Shown here piece by piece: positions 24,746 to 33,789 of a stretch of DNA of 58,776 nt. The position numbers and the translations under genes were made by a program. The stretch is from Phycisphaeraceae bacterium (GTDB lineage Bacteria; Planctomycetota; Phycisphaerae; Phycisphaerales; Phycisphaeraceae), in assembly GCA_029260615.1 (NCBI GenBank), contig JAJDCX010000032.1, positions 1-58,776 on the forward strand, written 5' to 3'. Positions within the stretch are counted from its first letter, which is position 1; the number at the start of each line of letters is the position of its first letter. Under the pieces are notes generated by a model, which was given only the letters and a program-made list of their open reading frames with translations, had not been told where the DNA came from and searched no databases.

Positions 24746-25645
24746 TCAGCGCCGATGATCTCTGCGCCCTCTCCCGGAGAGTGCGACTACGCCCAACCCG
24801 ATCAGAGCCAGTGAGGCGGGCTCTGGGATCAGTAGGTCCGAGGGCTGATCGGTTGCATCGAACCAGCCGTGGAACTGCTCGCCCTGGTCGGGGTATTGGC
24901 CCCACTCCAGCCAACTCGTGCCGGCGGGGTCGGGCACAAGGAATCCGTCTTGCCCATAGGCCGGGTGCAGCAGAGAGTAGGGGTGGAACCAGATGCCGAT
25001 GTTTTCATCGAATCCGATACCGTTCCAATCAGCGTCACTGCCGTACAACGGGCTGTGAGAGTTGATCGCCGAGGTGTCGATGGTGAACGAGACGACGCGC
25101 CCTCCGGTGGTGTCCACGCTTGCGGCGGCGGTGACAAAGGTCGGGTCATTCTCAGAGGAGACAATCGGGTCGGGTGCCTGGTTCCCCGGTGCGACGGCAC
25201 CATCGAAGAACGAGTCAGCACCGTTTTCGCCGTTGTAGGAATAGGCGGTAAGGATCGGTGTGGTGTCAGAGACCGCATCGAAGTAGAGGATCGCGTATTC
25301 GCCATCCGTACCGATGGGCATCGGGCCGTTGTTGATGACCAGGAAGAAGCCATCAGGCAATTGCCCCGTGCCCGGCTCGGGCTCGAAGGCCGCGATGAAG
25401 GACAGCGACTGACTGACCGAGTCGAATTGGGTGGTGACGTTGGTTACCACGCCGGCTTCGGTGTTCGTGAAGATGGGCCCGACGCTTCCATCAAACCCAG
25501 GTGGGCGGTCCCATTGGAAACCATAGACGTCCGCTTGCACGGCGTTGGCTCCCATGAGAACTGTGGATGCGAGGGCTGCCGCGGTGAGCGACAATCTCCG
25601 AGCGCGCAATTTGCGCGATCGGGGGGTACTAATTTGACCAGCCAT
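24746..25645 (-). CDS. PEP-CTERM exported protein
   Basis: The 299-residue protein has a basic N-region, a signal peptide with cleavage near AVQADV, and a C-terminus of IPEPASLALIGLGVVALSG then RGRRDHRR. The mature part is acidic and rich in aromatic residues, with DAVSDTTPILTAYSYNG and DENIGIWFHPYS. GAAGGAGAAG precedes the ATG. Single gene, with its own predicted promoter and terminator, away from the main array. Confidence 0.85.
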   Translation of the reverse strand: MAGQISTPRSRKLRARRLSLTAAALASTVLMGANAVQADVYGFQWDRPPGFDGSVGPIFTNTEAGVVTNVTTQFDSVSQSLSFIAAFEPEPGTGQLPDGFFLVINNGPMPIGTDGEYAILYFDAVSDTTPILTAYSYNGENGADSFFDGAVAPGNQAPDPIVSSENDPTFVTAAASVDTTGGRVVSFTIDTSAINSHSPLYGSDADWNGIGFDENIGIWFHPYSLLHPAYGQDGFLVPDPAGTSWLEWGQYPDQGEQFHGWFDATDQPSDLLIPEPASLALIGLGVVALSGRGRRDHRR

Positions 25646-25934
25646 TAGGACTTCTCCTTCACTCCACGCTAATAGAGCTTGCGGATAAGAAGTCCCCTCC
25701 TTTTACAACACGTCAATTATACACCACTTCATTCATATTGCACCCCCTTTAAGCGTATTGCTTCGCTTGGACGAATGGCACATGAACCATAAATACCTAT
25801 TGTGAAATAAGATACACGATAGAAAATACTTTGAACCCGATCATCGGCTGTCAAGATAGGTAAACTCTGCGGCACCCACTATTATCGGACGTATGGCCGA
25901 TACGTCTCGTGAGGACGGCATGCGAATGATCCAA
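25646..25934. other. Intergenic region between PEP-CTERM gene and tRNA
   Basis: About 290 bases, clearly AT-richer than the flanking genes. Apart from the promoter candidate at 25716-25743 I see no gene or structured element. Confidence 0.45.
25716..25743 (-). promoter_or_regulatory. Promoter candidate for the minus-strand PEP-CTERM gene
   Basis: On the minus strand a perfect TATAAT (25716-25721) lies 16 nt after GTGCAA, a poor -35 match. It is 70 nt upstream of the gene start. Other -35 choices are possible. Confidence 0.4.
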
Positions 25935-26008
25935 TGGCCCTGGTGGGACTCGAACCCACACTGGCGCGATTTTAAGTCGCGTGCCTCTGCCAATTGGGCT
26001 ACAGGGCC
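25935..26008 (-). tRNA. tRNA with UAA anticodon but short variable loop (tRNA-Leu-like)
   Basis: The 74-nt minus-strand sequence folds as a class I cloverleaf: acceptor GGCCCTG/CAGGGCC with A73, a D arm with nine-base loop containing TTGG, anticodon stem CGCGA/TCGCG with loop CTTAAAA (anticodon TAA), a variable region of only five bases (CCAGT), and T arm GTGGG TTCGAGT CCCAC. The anticodon loop is that of tRNA-Leu(UAA), A73 agrees with leucine, but bacterial leucine tRNAs normally have a long class II variable arm. CCA is not encoded. Amino-acid identity is therefore inferred from the anticodon only. Confidence 0.85.
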
Positions 26009-26127
26009 GGTGTGATTGCCAGTCTACCGCCCCAGCGGCGGTGGGGCCAAGCGGGGTGCTCCCACCAATAAATCACTGTGGATTCATCCCCGCCCAATGC
26101 CAGCTCTCGCCTGATGGTAGAAGGGTA

Positions 26128-27279
26128 TCAGGGCTTGGTGAACCACTGCTGGATCACGCGCTCCGCGGGTTGGTTCCTAAAAGAGAAACCCGTCCCGTCA
26201 CCGTGGCGATCCCGGCGTTGGGCGTCGGTGAAGACTTTCCAGATAAACAGGCCATGCCACCAAGGCTCGTCGGCGTAGGTCTGGAAGAGCGCCTCGTAAG
26301 CCCGTGTCTGGATCATCGGGTCCGGCTCACCGCCGCTATCAAGCCAGGGTTCACGGTAAGTGCCCGTGGCCGGGCGGTAGCCGACCTCCAGGAAAACGAC
26401 CGGCTTACCAAATCGGGTGTGGACCGAGGCGATCTTCTTTTTGTGCGGACGCCAAGCCTCAACCAGCTGATCGACCGTGGCGTCATCTGGAGCGTCCAGC
26501 GGGAAGTAAGCGCTGATCCCAATAGCATCCAACTCGTCCCAGAAGTCGATGGCTTCAAACTCCTGATCCCAGTGCGCAGCGTAGGTGAGCTTGCCCCGAT
26601 AGACCTTTTTGACCTCACGGATCAGGGTCCGCCAGTCCTCGGGGTAGCGCGTGGTCTGGCTAAGCAGCTCGGTACCGACGCACAAGGCATCCGCGCCCGT
26701 CTCCTGTGCCAGCCGGGCGTAGTGGAGCATGAATCGCAGGTAGCTCCTGCGCCACCGCTCGTGATCCCCATGTGAAATCTGGTCGATCGTCCCGTGCCAG
26801 TCATCGCCACGCCAAAAGTCCCGGGACCAGATGTGCGGCTTGATTAACACCTTCACCCCCAGCGTATGCGCGGCCGCGACCTGCTCCGCAAGGTGTCGGT
26901 CGGTCAGCGTGGAATCACGGCCCGGACGTGGTTGATTAGGGTTCGTCTTGGGAGATACGAAGTCTGCCAACGGCTTGTCGGGATCGAACCCCGCAACGTA
27001 ATCCTGTCTCGCAGAGTGCTGGTAGCCAAAGGGCGTAAGTGCAACCCAGTCTACCCCCATCCCCTGGAGGTTGGTGAGCTCACGTTTCGAGGCGTCCGAG
27101 CCGTAGCCCAATCCGGCCCGATGGATGTGGGCGTAGTTCACACCACGGACAACTCGGCCGTCCAGAGTAGTCCGGGCAACGGACGTGGCTGAGTCAACAC
27201 CGAATTGCGCGGAGTCCCCTGGCACAGCCTGGCTAAGCACCAACATCAAGCACACGATCACTTTGTTGAGATAGAGCAT
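26128..27279 (-). CDS. Exported GH113-like glycoside hydrolase (beta-mannanase type)
   Basis: A signal peptide (MLYLNKVIVCLMLVLSQ, cleavage near GDSAQ) is followed by a TIM-barrel enzyme resembling GH113 endo-beta-1,4-mannanases. Likely acid/base is E204 in VGTELLS and likely nucleophile E298 in VVFLEVGYRP, both at barrel-strand ends. LTYAAHWDQE and IGISAYFPL are also typical. At 383 residues it is a single-domain enzyme. It suggests extracellular or periplasmic cleavage of mannan whose products could feed GH130 and ManA. Related clan-A families are possible alternatives. Confidence 0.78.
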   Translation of the reverse strand: MLYLNKVIVCLMLVLSQAVPGDSAQFGVDSATSVARTTLDGRVVRGVNYAHIHRAGLGYGSDASKRELTNLQGMGVDWVALTPFGYQHSARQDYVAGFDPDKPLADFVSPKTNPNQPRPGRDSTLTDRHLAEQVAAAHTLGVKVLIKPHIWSRDFWRGDDWHGTIDQISHGDHERWRRSYLRFMLHYARLAQETGADALCVGTELLSQTTRYPEDWRTLIREVKKVYRGKLTYAAHWDQEFEAIDFWDELDAIGISAYFPLDAPDDATVDQLVEAWRPHKKKIASVHTRFGKPVVFLEVGYRPATGTYREPWLDSGGEPDPMIQTRAYEALFQTYADEPWWHGLFIWKVFTDAQRRDRHGDGTGFSFRNQPAERVIQQWFTKP

Positions 27280-27446
27280 GAAAGGGTTTCCCGCCTAAGG
27301 CACCGCCTGTATTCCCCTAACAACGCGCCCAAGCTACCAATTATTGCCGACCGCATCCGTCTGTAACGATTAGTGCCAGCCTAATTACACCTAATTATGA
27401 CATAACGCTAGCCCGCCTGCGGCCATGGGCTAGATTTCAACCACAC

Positions 27447-27462
27447 CGGCTTTGTTGTTGCT
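27447..27462 (+). promoter_or_regulatory. Candidate sigma-54 promoter before a PEP-CTERM gene
   Basis: GG at 27448-27449 and GC at 27460-27461 are 10 nt apart, with GGC at -24 and TTGCT at -12. It lies 49 nt upstream of the ATG at 27510. The -24 box lacks the AC of the consensus. Confidence 0.35.
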
Positions 27463-27509
27463 GGTGGTGTTGAATCAATGGGGCGGAAGGTGAGAAAGGA
27501 AAGGCGACT

Positions 27510-28235
27510 ATGCCGGTATCTGGTTTAAGACAGCTTGCTTTGGGCTTAGCTGGGGTGCTGGGAGCTGTGGGGATTTCCCAGGCCGCGAGTCTAGCCCACC
27601 CCGGGCAGTTGCTGGTCCAAGACGGCGTGTACGACAACATCGTCGAGACCTCGATCACCGACCCGCTGCCTATGTACGGCACCCCCTTCGCCAGCACGGG
27701 GAACGCCATGGTATTCCCGTTGCCCTCGTTCACCGCAACCGCGACTAGTAACGCCTCTGACCTGACCTCGGGGGCTCTGGAATTCACCTTCGATGCCGAC
27801 CCGGGGATGATTATCAACACCCTATCGATCTTTGAATCCGGCACCTTCAGCATCGTCGGCGGGGGGAGTGTCTCAGCATCCGGGGCCCTGACCGTCCGCT
27901 ACTTAGACGACCTGACCCAGCAACTCGTCACACTCGCAGACCCGATCCAATTCGTAGCCATCCCAGACGCGGCCCCAGGGGGGACGTTCCCCATCGACGG
28001 CCCGGCAGCGGGCACATGGCTTGGGACCGCTCTGATCGACCTGGAAACCATGGGCATCCAAACATCCCATGTGATCGTTGCCATGGACAACAACCTCGTC
28101 GCCAGCGCCTTGGCCGGGGGCACCGCCACCATCAGCAAAGACAGCCTGACCATCAACACCACCTTAACCCCCGAACCCGCCAGCATCGCCCTGATGGGGA
28201 TCGGCTTGGCTCTGATCGCCCGGCGGGGGTCATAG
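27510..28235 (+). CDS. PEP-CTERM exported protein
   Basis: The 241-residue protein has a signal peptide (cleavage near GISQAAS) and a tail of TPEPASIALMGIGLALIA followed by RRGS, a rather short basic end. The mature region is hydrophobic/Thr-rich with MIINTLSIFESGTFSIVGGG and a Ser/Gly turn, consistent with a beta-sandwich. GAAAGGAAAGG precedes the ATG. No specific function recognised. Confidence 0.83.
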   Translation: MPVSGLRQLALGLAGVLGAVGISQAASLAHPGQLLVQDGVYDNIVETSITDPLPMYGTPFASTGNAMVFPLPSFTATATSNASDLTSGALEFTFDADPGMIINTLSIFESGTFSIVGGGSVSASGALTVRYLDDLTQQLVTLADPIQFVAIPDAAPGGTFPIDGPAAGTWLGTALIDLETMGIQTSHVIVAMDNNLVASALAGGTATISKDSLTINTTLTPEPASIALMGIGLALIARRGS

Positions 28236-28241
28236 ACTCTA

Positions 28242-28339
28242 GGCCACCTCTAATAATTGAAATCCCTCCGCGAAAAATCCGCTTGCGGCTTAGCGAGGCC
28301 CCATGGATGACCTGCGTGTGTGTATTTTTAGAGGTGGCC
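28242..28339. repeat. 98-bp element bounded by 12-bp inverted repeats
   Basis: GGCCACCTCTAA (28242-28253) is repeated in inverted orientation as TTAGAGGTGGCC (28328-28339). The 74 bases between contain a further small stem (CCGC...GCGG). It resembles a miniature non-autonomous element or a large RNA hairpin. Only one copy is seen here. Confidence 0.5.
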
Positions 28340-28383
28340 TCTAATCAACGACTGGCCCACAACAGTTCAATATCCAATAAAGC

Positions 28384-28413
28384 AACCGGCCAGTCATTGG
28401 GGACTGGCCGGTT
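28384..28413. terminator. Bidirectional terminator between convergent genes
   Basis: A perfect 12-bp stem AACCGGCCAGTC / GACTGGCCGGTT with loop ATTGGG lies between the plus-strand gene ending at 28235 and the minus-strand protease ending at 28465. GTTT follows on the plus strand and a GCTTTATT tract on the minus strand. Confidence 0.75.
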
Positions 28414-28464
28414 GTTTCGTAATACGGTTATTTAATTGTCCAGCGGACGACTGACCAGGTCAGC

Positions 28465-29847
28465 TTACCGCCGTGTCCGCCCCAGCACCGCGAGCCCCCC
28501 AAGACCCAATAACGCGAGGCTGGCGGGTTCGGGAACGGTGATGATCTGCGACAAAGGCGCGGGGTCCGACCCAAACGGATCATTGCGAATAAAAACGTTC
28601 GGACCGAGATTCTGATCCACATCCAGCAGGTTGCCCTGGAATCCTACGAAGAGGTTGGGGCCAAAGATATTGATCACGTTCCGGGTTCCCGCATTTTCAG
28701 GGCGCCCCGTGTCGGCATTGTCTTCAAATGGCTCGCCCCGGCGGATCCTCAGAACCCCCTTGAACCCGGCACCCGGTAGGGTGGGATTGTTTTGGCTGAC
28801 CCACGGCACAAGCCCGGGGTTAGCACGCAGCCTATCGTACGCGGCGATGTTGTTCTGGATCCACCGCCACCAAGCGACGGATATACGCGTGTAATGAGCT
28901 TCGGCAAAGAACTCGGAATTAGCTCGCGTCGTCCACGACGTAATCCCCGCAAGCTTGCCGTTGACGAACAGCCCGCCACCGCTGTCACCCACCGCGGGCA
29001 TAAACTCTTGGGATACAGGGATGTCGTCTTCATCCACATCAAACACCCCACTAAAGGGGTCCAGGCTAGGCGGGTTCAGCCCCGCTTCCGCGAGGGCTTG
29101 GAGTTGACTGGGGTCGGGATCGAAGTCGGTGACTAGTTCCCGTTGGACGGGTCTGAGTGCAAATACGCCGGTGGGCTCGACAACGTTCTTGCCGGCACGC
29201 CTGATCGGCTGAAAACCCCATACCGCTCCATCGCCATTGTTAATAGCGCCATCTTCATCTGTGATAGGGGCGGTGCGGATCCCCGTGACACCGTTGCCGG
29301 GAGTCCCGAAGCCCACAATCGTCGCGGTCAGCCCGGCCTCCCTCCTTGATCGGTTCAGCGTGGCCTTGAGCGTAGCATGCCCAGCCACGACCCGATCCAA
29401 CTCGATCAATGCGAGATCGGTACCACCCCCAAATAGCCGCTCCAAGGGGTTAAGCGAGGGGTTGTCGCCGGTGGTTTCCTTCCTGTAGAAACGATCTGCA
29501 ACAACCGATCGTCTGATCCCGTAGGTTTGTCCGTTGAATCTAAAATCGCCGCTAAAACCCATATCATCCACCAGGTGAGCGGCCGTAACCACATACCGGT
29601 CACCCACAAGCACCCCCGACCCCCTCACGATGCCAGAAACGTCTTTGCCAATACCGAACCCCCCGACGATGCTCCCGACGGATCGAGAACCGTTGTTTCT
29701 TTCACCCAAAATGCGGTGGATGAATTCGTGTTGGTCCGTCGCAAACGTCCCGGCTAGAACAGTCGAGGGGATTAGCCCCACGAGTGTGACGGCCGAGGCA
29801 ATCGCTGCCGCTGCCCAGAATCGGGTTGAAATCGTTGTCATTGTCAT
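28465..29847 (-). CDS. Trypsin-like (S1) serine protease with PEP-CTERM anchor
   Basis: ATG 29847, with GGGAG 7 nt upstream, is preferred over 29901. The signal peptide ends near TVLAGT. The catalytic triad is visible: His91 in VVTAAHLV, Asp144 in GGTDLALIEL, Ser289 in VGDSGGGLF. After the protease domain there is a region of about 110 residues and a tail VPEPASLALLGLGGLAVLG then RTRR. Coupling a peptidase to the exosortase sorting signal implies a surface-attached or exported protease, which might act on other surface proteins. Confidence 0.88.
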   Translation of the reverse strand: MTMTTISTRFWAAAAIASAVTLVGLIPSTVLAGTFATDQHEFIHRILGERNNGSRSVGSIVGGFGIGKDVSGIVRGSGVLVGDRYVVTAAHLVDDMGFSGDFRFNGQTYGIRRSVVADRFYRKETTGDNPSLNPLERLFGGGTDLALIELDRVVAGHATLKATLNRSRREAGLTATIVGFGTPGNGVTGIRTAPITDEDGAINNGDGAVWGFQPIRRAGKNVVEPTGVFALRPVQRELVTDFDPDPSQLQALAEAGLNPPSLDPFSGVFDVDEDDIPVSQEFMPAVGDSGGGLFVNGKLAGITSWTTRANSEFFAEAHYTRISVAWWRWIQNNIAAYDRLRANPGLVPWVSQNNPTLPGAGFKGVLRIRRGEPFEDNADTGRPENAGTRNVINIFGPNLFVGFQGNLLDVDQNLGPNVFIRNDPFGSDPAPLSQIITVPEPASLALLGLGGLAVLGRTRR

Positions 29848-30062
29848 TGTACTACTCCCTGAACTGAAGTTGGGTGTCCCCACAGGATAAGTCTCGTTCA
29901 CAATTATTATCGTACTTTGGATGTCTGCTTTTCAGCATTAAAAGCGTAACCGGCGGCGGCGGGGGTGTCAAAGGAATGCGGGCCTAAGCTCTGGGTTCAG
30001 CCAGATATCAGATCGGTTATCGATGACCTCCTCCTAGACCCAAACCCAGACCCTGCTCCGAA

Positions 30063-31313
30063 TCACGTCGTGTAATCCGCATTGATCCTGATGTACTCCC
30101 GGCTCAGATCGCAACCCAGCCAGTTTACGCCGGCCTCGCCTCGCCCCAGGTCCAAGGTGAAATATACGTCTTTTTGCTTCATAGCGGCCTCTAAACGCCG
30201 TTCTTGAGCGGCCGACAGTGAGCGGGGCACACCCTTGTCAAAGACACAAACGCTTTCTGGCCGGCCCCGGCCGATGGTCAGCGACAACGTCTGTGGGTTG
30301 ATTCGGGCCCCTGAATACCCCGCCGCAGTGACGATCCGGCCCCAGTTAGGGTCGCTGCCGTGGACAGCGGTCTTTACCAGCGGGGAATCGACCACGGCCT
30401 TGGCCACCCGGTCGGCCTCACGCTCCGTGCGAGCTCCGGTCACTGCGACGTGGAACACCCGCGTCGCACCTTCCCCATCCTTGACGATCTGGTACGCCAG
30501 GTTATTGCACAGCAAGGTCAGTTTTTCTGTGAAAAGATTCAGCGCCTTACCCGGCCGTGTAACCACACGGTTGCCCGCCAGCCCCGACGCCAGCACCGCA
30601 ACCGTATCACTAGGGCTGGTGTGCTGATCGACACTGATGCGATTAAAGCTGACCGCGGTGGCCTCCCGTAACGCCAGCTTAAGCATCGCCGGGCTGATCG
30701 CGGCATCCGTGGTGAGGAACACAAGCATCGTCGCCATATTCGGTGCGATCATCCCACTGCCCTTGGCAATCCCACCAAGACGAACGGTTTTATCCCCGAG
30801 CTTCAACGAAGCGTTCGCGGACTTGGGCGTCAGATCCGTGGTCATGATCCCCCGCGCCGCATCGGCGTCGGCCTTTGGGCCACGAGCCAGTTTCTTAACC
30901 AACTGGGATACGCCCCGTGCGATCTTGTCCATCGGCAACTGCGGGCCGATCACGCCGGTGGAACTAGGCACTACATCACGGTGCTGGATCGAAATGCCCA
31001 CACCTGCTAACTCCTGCGTCACCAGCTTGCAGGTACTCAAGGCATTATCCACACCCTCCTGCCCGGTCGCGTCGTTGGCGATCCCCGAGTTAATGACGAT
31101 CGCCTGCGCACAGCCGTTGCGTAGATGCCGTTTGCCCGCGATCACCGGCGCTCCGGGGAGGCGGTTCTTGGTAAACACCGCAGCCGCCGCACAAGGCTGA
31201 TCCGCGAGGATCACCGCCATGTCCGGCTTGCCCGAAGCCTTGATCCCGCAGGTCGTGCCCGCCGCGCGGAATCCCTTGGGAAGCGTGATAGACCCTGTAG
31301 ATGACTTTGCCAT
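30063..31313 (-). CDS. argJ: Bifunctional ornithine acetyltransferase/N-acetylglutamate synthase ArgJ
   Basis: Recycles the acetyl group in arginine biosynthesis. The precursor self-cleaves before the nucleophilic Thr in NMATMLVFLTTDA, which is intact and preceded by KGSGMIAP. Other family motifs are GSDPNWGRIVTAAGYSG and GRGEAGVNWLGCDLSREY near the end. The usual NSGNANACTG appears here as NSGIANDATG. ATG 31313 is preferred over the in-frame TTG at 31331. No other arg gene is in the window. Whether it is mono- or bifunctional cannot be told from sequence. Confidence 0.93.
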   Translation of the reverse strand: MAKSSTGSITLPKGFRAAGTTCGIKASGKPDMAVILADQPCAAAAVFTKNRLPGAPVIAGKRHLRNGCAQAIVINSGIANDATGQEGVDNALSTCKLVTQELAGVGISIQHRDVVPSSTGVIGPQLPMDKIARGVSQLVKKLARGPKADADAARGIMTTDLTPKSANASLKLGDKTVRLGGIAKGSGMIAPNMATMLVFLTTDAAISPAMLKLALREATAVSFNRISVDQHTSPSDTVAVLASGLAGNRVVTRPGKALNLFTEKLTLLCNNLAYQIVKDGEGATRVFHVAVTGARTEREADRVAKAVVDSPLVKTAVHGSDPNWGRIVTAAGYSGARINPQTLSLTIGRGRPESVCVFDKGVPRSLSAAQERRLEAAMKQKDVYFTLDLGRGEAGVNWLGCDLSREYIRINADYTT

Positions 31314-31400
31314 ACCGGCTTTGTATCTCAAACTCGCACACGACGAAAGCCTGTGTTTAACTTGTTACACAGATGCCGGCCCAGCAATGTTCGGACCGGC

Positions 31401-31429
31401 TTGGCTGATGGGTTTCACCCCGCTATACT
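31401..31429 (+). promoter_or_regulatory. Sigma-70-type promoter of the aldolase gene
   Basis: TTGGCT (31401-31406), 17-nt spacer, TATACT (31424-31429). It lies about 105 nt upstream of the fba ATG. Confidence 0.55.
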
Positions 31430-31541
31430 GAGGCTCTTCGCTCGGGTCACGTTCCCAGGCGGGGCCCGCCGGCCGCACGGGTCGGCGAACCAACTGTTTT
31501 TCCCACCACAACCCGATCCGACTTAGGAAAGAAGCGCTCAA

Positions 31542-32579
31542 ATGCCCGTACCGGACTATAACACCTACTGCAAGATGCTGGACAATGCTTACGCAAACAA
31601 GTTTGCGTTCCCTGCCATCAACGTCACCGGCGAAGTCACCGCCAACGCCGCACTCAAGGCTTTCGCCGAGTGCAAGTCCGACGGCATGATCCAGGTCTCC
31701 ACCGGCGGCGGCGCCTTCGCCTCAGGCCTGGGCCTCAAAGACATGGTCCTCGGTGCCATCAGCATCGCCGAACACATCCACCGCGCAGCGGAAAAATACA
31801 ACGTCTACGTCGCCCTGCACACCGACCACTGCCAGCCAGACAAGGTCGATGAATTCCTGATCCCGCTGATCCAGGAATCAGAGAAGCGCGTCGCCGCCGG
31901 CAAACTCCCACTGTTCTCCAGCCACATGATGGACGGCTCAGGTTCCCCGTTAAAAGAGAACATGGACGTCGCCGTCCCCCTGCTCGAACGGATGAGTAAG
32001 ATCGGCCAGATCCTTGAGGTCGAGGCCGGCGTCGTTGGCGGTGAAGAAGACGGTGCCGCTGGCAGTGAAGACACCCCCGAAGACAAGCTCTACACCACGC
32101 CCCAAGACATGGTCGAGGTCTACCGCCGGCTCGGCGAAGTCAAAGACGGCAAGTACATGTTCGCCGCAACCTTCGGCAACGTCCACGGCGCATACAAACC
32201 CGGGGCCGTCAAGCTCAAGCCCGAGATCCTCAAACAGGGTCAGGACGCGCTCAAGGCGGCCTACGGCGAAGACGCCAAGTTCTGGCTGGTCTTCCACGGC
32301 GGGTCCGGCTCGGAGAAGGCCCAGATCGAAGAGACCCTGGGCTACGGCGTCATCAAGATGAACGTCGATACCGACACCCAATACGCCTTCACCCGCGGCG
32401 TCGTCGACCACCTGATGAAAAACTACGACAGCGTCCTGAAGATCGATGGCGAAGTAGGCAACAAAAAACTCTACGACCCCCGCGCCTGGATGAAGGCCGG
32501 CGAACAGTCCATGTGCGACCGCATCAAGGAGGCCTGCGTAGACCTCCACAGCGTCGGCAAGAGCCTCTTGGCGAAATAA
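31542..32579 (+). CDS. fba: Class II fructose-bisphosphate aldolase
   Basis: Zinc-dependent cleavage of fructose-1,6-bisphosphate in glycolysis/gluconeogenesis. The HTDHC motif supplies the catalytic Asp (D95) and a zinc His (H96); LEVEAGVVGGEEDG and the phosphate-binding FHGGSGSE are present, as is MNVDTDTQYAFTRGV. The length of 345 residues and the motif forms match the FbaA-like class IIA type. AGGAAAGAAGCG precedes the ATG. It is monocistronic, between its own promoter and terminator. Confidence 0.95.
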   Translation: MPVPDYNTYCKMLDNAYANKFAFPAINVTGEVTANAALKAFAECKSDGMIQVSTGGGAFASGLGLKDMVLGAISIAEHIHRAAEKYNVYVALHTDHCQPDKVDEFLIPLIQESEKRVAAGKLPLFSSHMMDGSGSPLKENMDVAVPLLERMSKIGQILEVEAGVVGGEEDGAAGSEDTPEDKLYTTPQDMVEVYRRLGEVKDGKYMFAATFGNVHGAYKPGAVKLKPEILKQGQDALKAAYGEDAKFWLVFHGGSGSEKAQIEETLGYGVIKMNVDTDTQYAFTRGVVDHLMKNYDSVLKIDGEVGNKKLYDPRAWMKAGEQSMCDRIKEACVDLHSVGKSLLAK

Positions 32580-32668
32580 CCCCCGCCCTCAAAGCGGCAC
32601 ATCGCCCAAAGCCTTGCCCCGGGTCAACCGGCTCAAATGAACGGCCGTAAAACATCACACACCCCAAA

Positions 32669-32695
32669 CCCCAGGCATCCCACCTGGGGTTTTTT
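32669..32695 (+). terminator. Rho-independent terminator after fba
   Basis: CCCCAGG and CCTGGGG form a 7-bp stem around CATCCCA, followed by six T residues. Confidence 0.85.
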
Positions 32696-32741
32696 ATTGC
32701 ACACATCGATTTACGCCGATCTTAATAGGGAGATTCACACC

Positions 32742-33170
32742 ATGAAAAAAACCCTGCCCCTGATCGCCCTGATCCTCTTGATGACTCTGCTCCCCGGCTG
32801 TGGCGGCGACCGTGAAAACCCCACCGCCAAGACCGACGCCGACCGCGTCATGGAGTCTTACCTGGCAAACGTCCAGAAGATCGGCTCACTGCTCGCCGAG
32901 GTGCAAAGTGAGTCCGAAGCAAAAGCCGCCGCCCCCCAAGTCTTGCTCATCGTCCAGGACATGCGTGACCTCGTCCCCAGGATGAAATCCATCACCGACA
33001 AGCAGCAGGCCGACACCATCAGCAAGTACCGCGTGAAGTCCAAAAAAATCAACGAACAGTTCGCCAAGGACATCACCCACTTCGTCGCCATCCCCGGTGC
33101 CAGCGAAGACCTCATCCGTCAACTCAAAGACATGCCCCCCGTCTTCGGCCTAGGCGACGCCTCCCCCTGA
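32742..33170 (+). CDS. Small lipoprotein of unknown function
   Basis: ATG 32742 (AGGGAG at 32727-32732) gives a 142-residue protein with a lysine-rich N-region, a hydrophobic stretch and the lipobox LLPGC, so it should be lipidated and cut by LspA (encoded at 47818-48501). The mature part is charged and helical (DRVMESYLANVQKIGSLLAE, then KYRVKSKKINEQFAKDI). No family recognised. Confidence 0.78.
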   Translation: MKKTLPLIALILLMTLLPGCGGDRENPTAKTDADRVMESYLANVQKIGSLLAEVQSESEAKAAAPQVLLIVQDMRDLVPRMKSITDKQQADTISKYRVKSKKINEQFAKDITHFVAIPGASEDLIRQLKDMPPVFGLGDASP

Positions 33171-33266
33171 CCCACAGCGCGCCCCCCGCATCGCACGCCA
33201 CCACCCTCCCCCCAAAGCCCGGTCATGACCCAAAGGGTCTTGGCGGGGGTCTCCCCCCGTCCCCCG

Positions 33267-33692
33267 TTACCCCTTGCTCACCGCTTCCTCCCGCGCCGCC
33301 ACAAACCGATCAGTCATCGGCATCGCATCCCGGTGCCCCCCAGCCTCCTCCCCAGTCAGCCACATAATCTCAGCCACCTCATGCGCACAAGGACGCGGGT
33401 CCTCGCTATTCAGTTTCGCCAGGTAACCAAACAGCGTTAATGCACGGTCCGTGAAGTCGTGACGCCACACCTGCCCGACCAGCTCCACCGCCAGGCCCAC
33501 CTCTTCGCGCATCTCACGCAACGCCGCCGCATCCCGTCCCTCACCCGCTTCAATCGCGCCCCCCGGGAAGCACACCTTCAGCGGTGCCGCCACGTTCTTA
33601 CTGCGACGGATCATCAGCCACCGCCCGTCCTCACGCTGACAACCCACGATCACCCCGTGGACCCGCCCGTCTTCTTGTGTTGGTCTGCTCAT
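33267..33692 (-). CDS. Nudix hydrolase
   Basis: A complete Nudix box is visible from GGAIEAGEGRDAAAL to REMREEVGL, giving the GX5EX7REUXEEXGU pattern with all catalytic glutamates. The 141-residue size fits a small stand-alone enzyme that hydrolyses a nucleoside diphosphate linked to another group; MutT- or ADP-ribose-type substrates are possible. The gene is divergent from ferritin, with about 97 nt between the starts. Confidence 0.88.
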   Translation of the reverse strand: MSRPTQEDGRVHGVIVGCQREDGRWLMIRRSKNVAAPLKVCFPGGAIEAGEGRDAAALREMREEVGLAVELVGQVWRHDFTDRALTLFGYLAKLNSEDPRPCAHEVAEIMWLTGEEAGGHRDAMPMTDRFVAAREEAVSKG

Positions 33693-33789
33693 ATGACGAT
33701 AATTATAGCTGGAAGTCTCCCCCGGCCGTGCATCGCCTTATCACGACGCCTTGTAAGGGAAAATCAGGCAAACCCAAAAGGACCCCACC

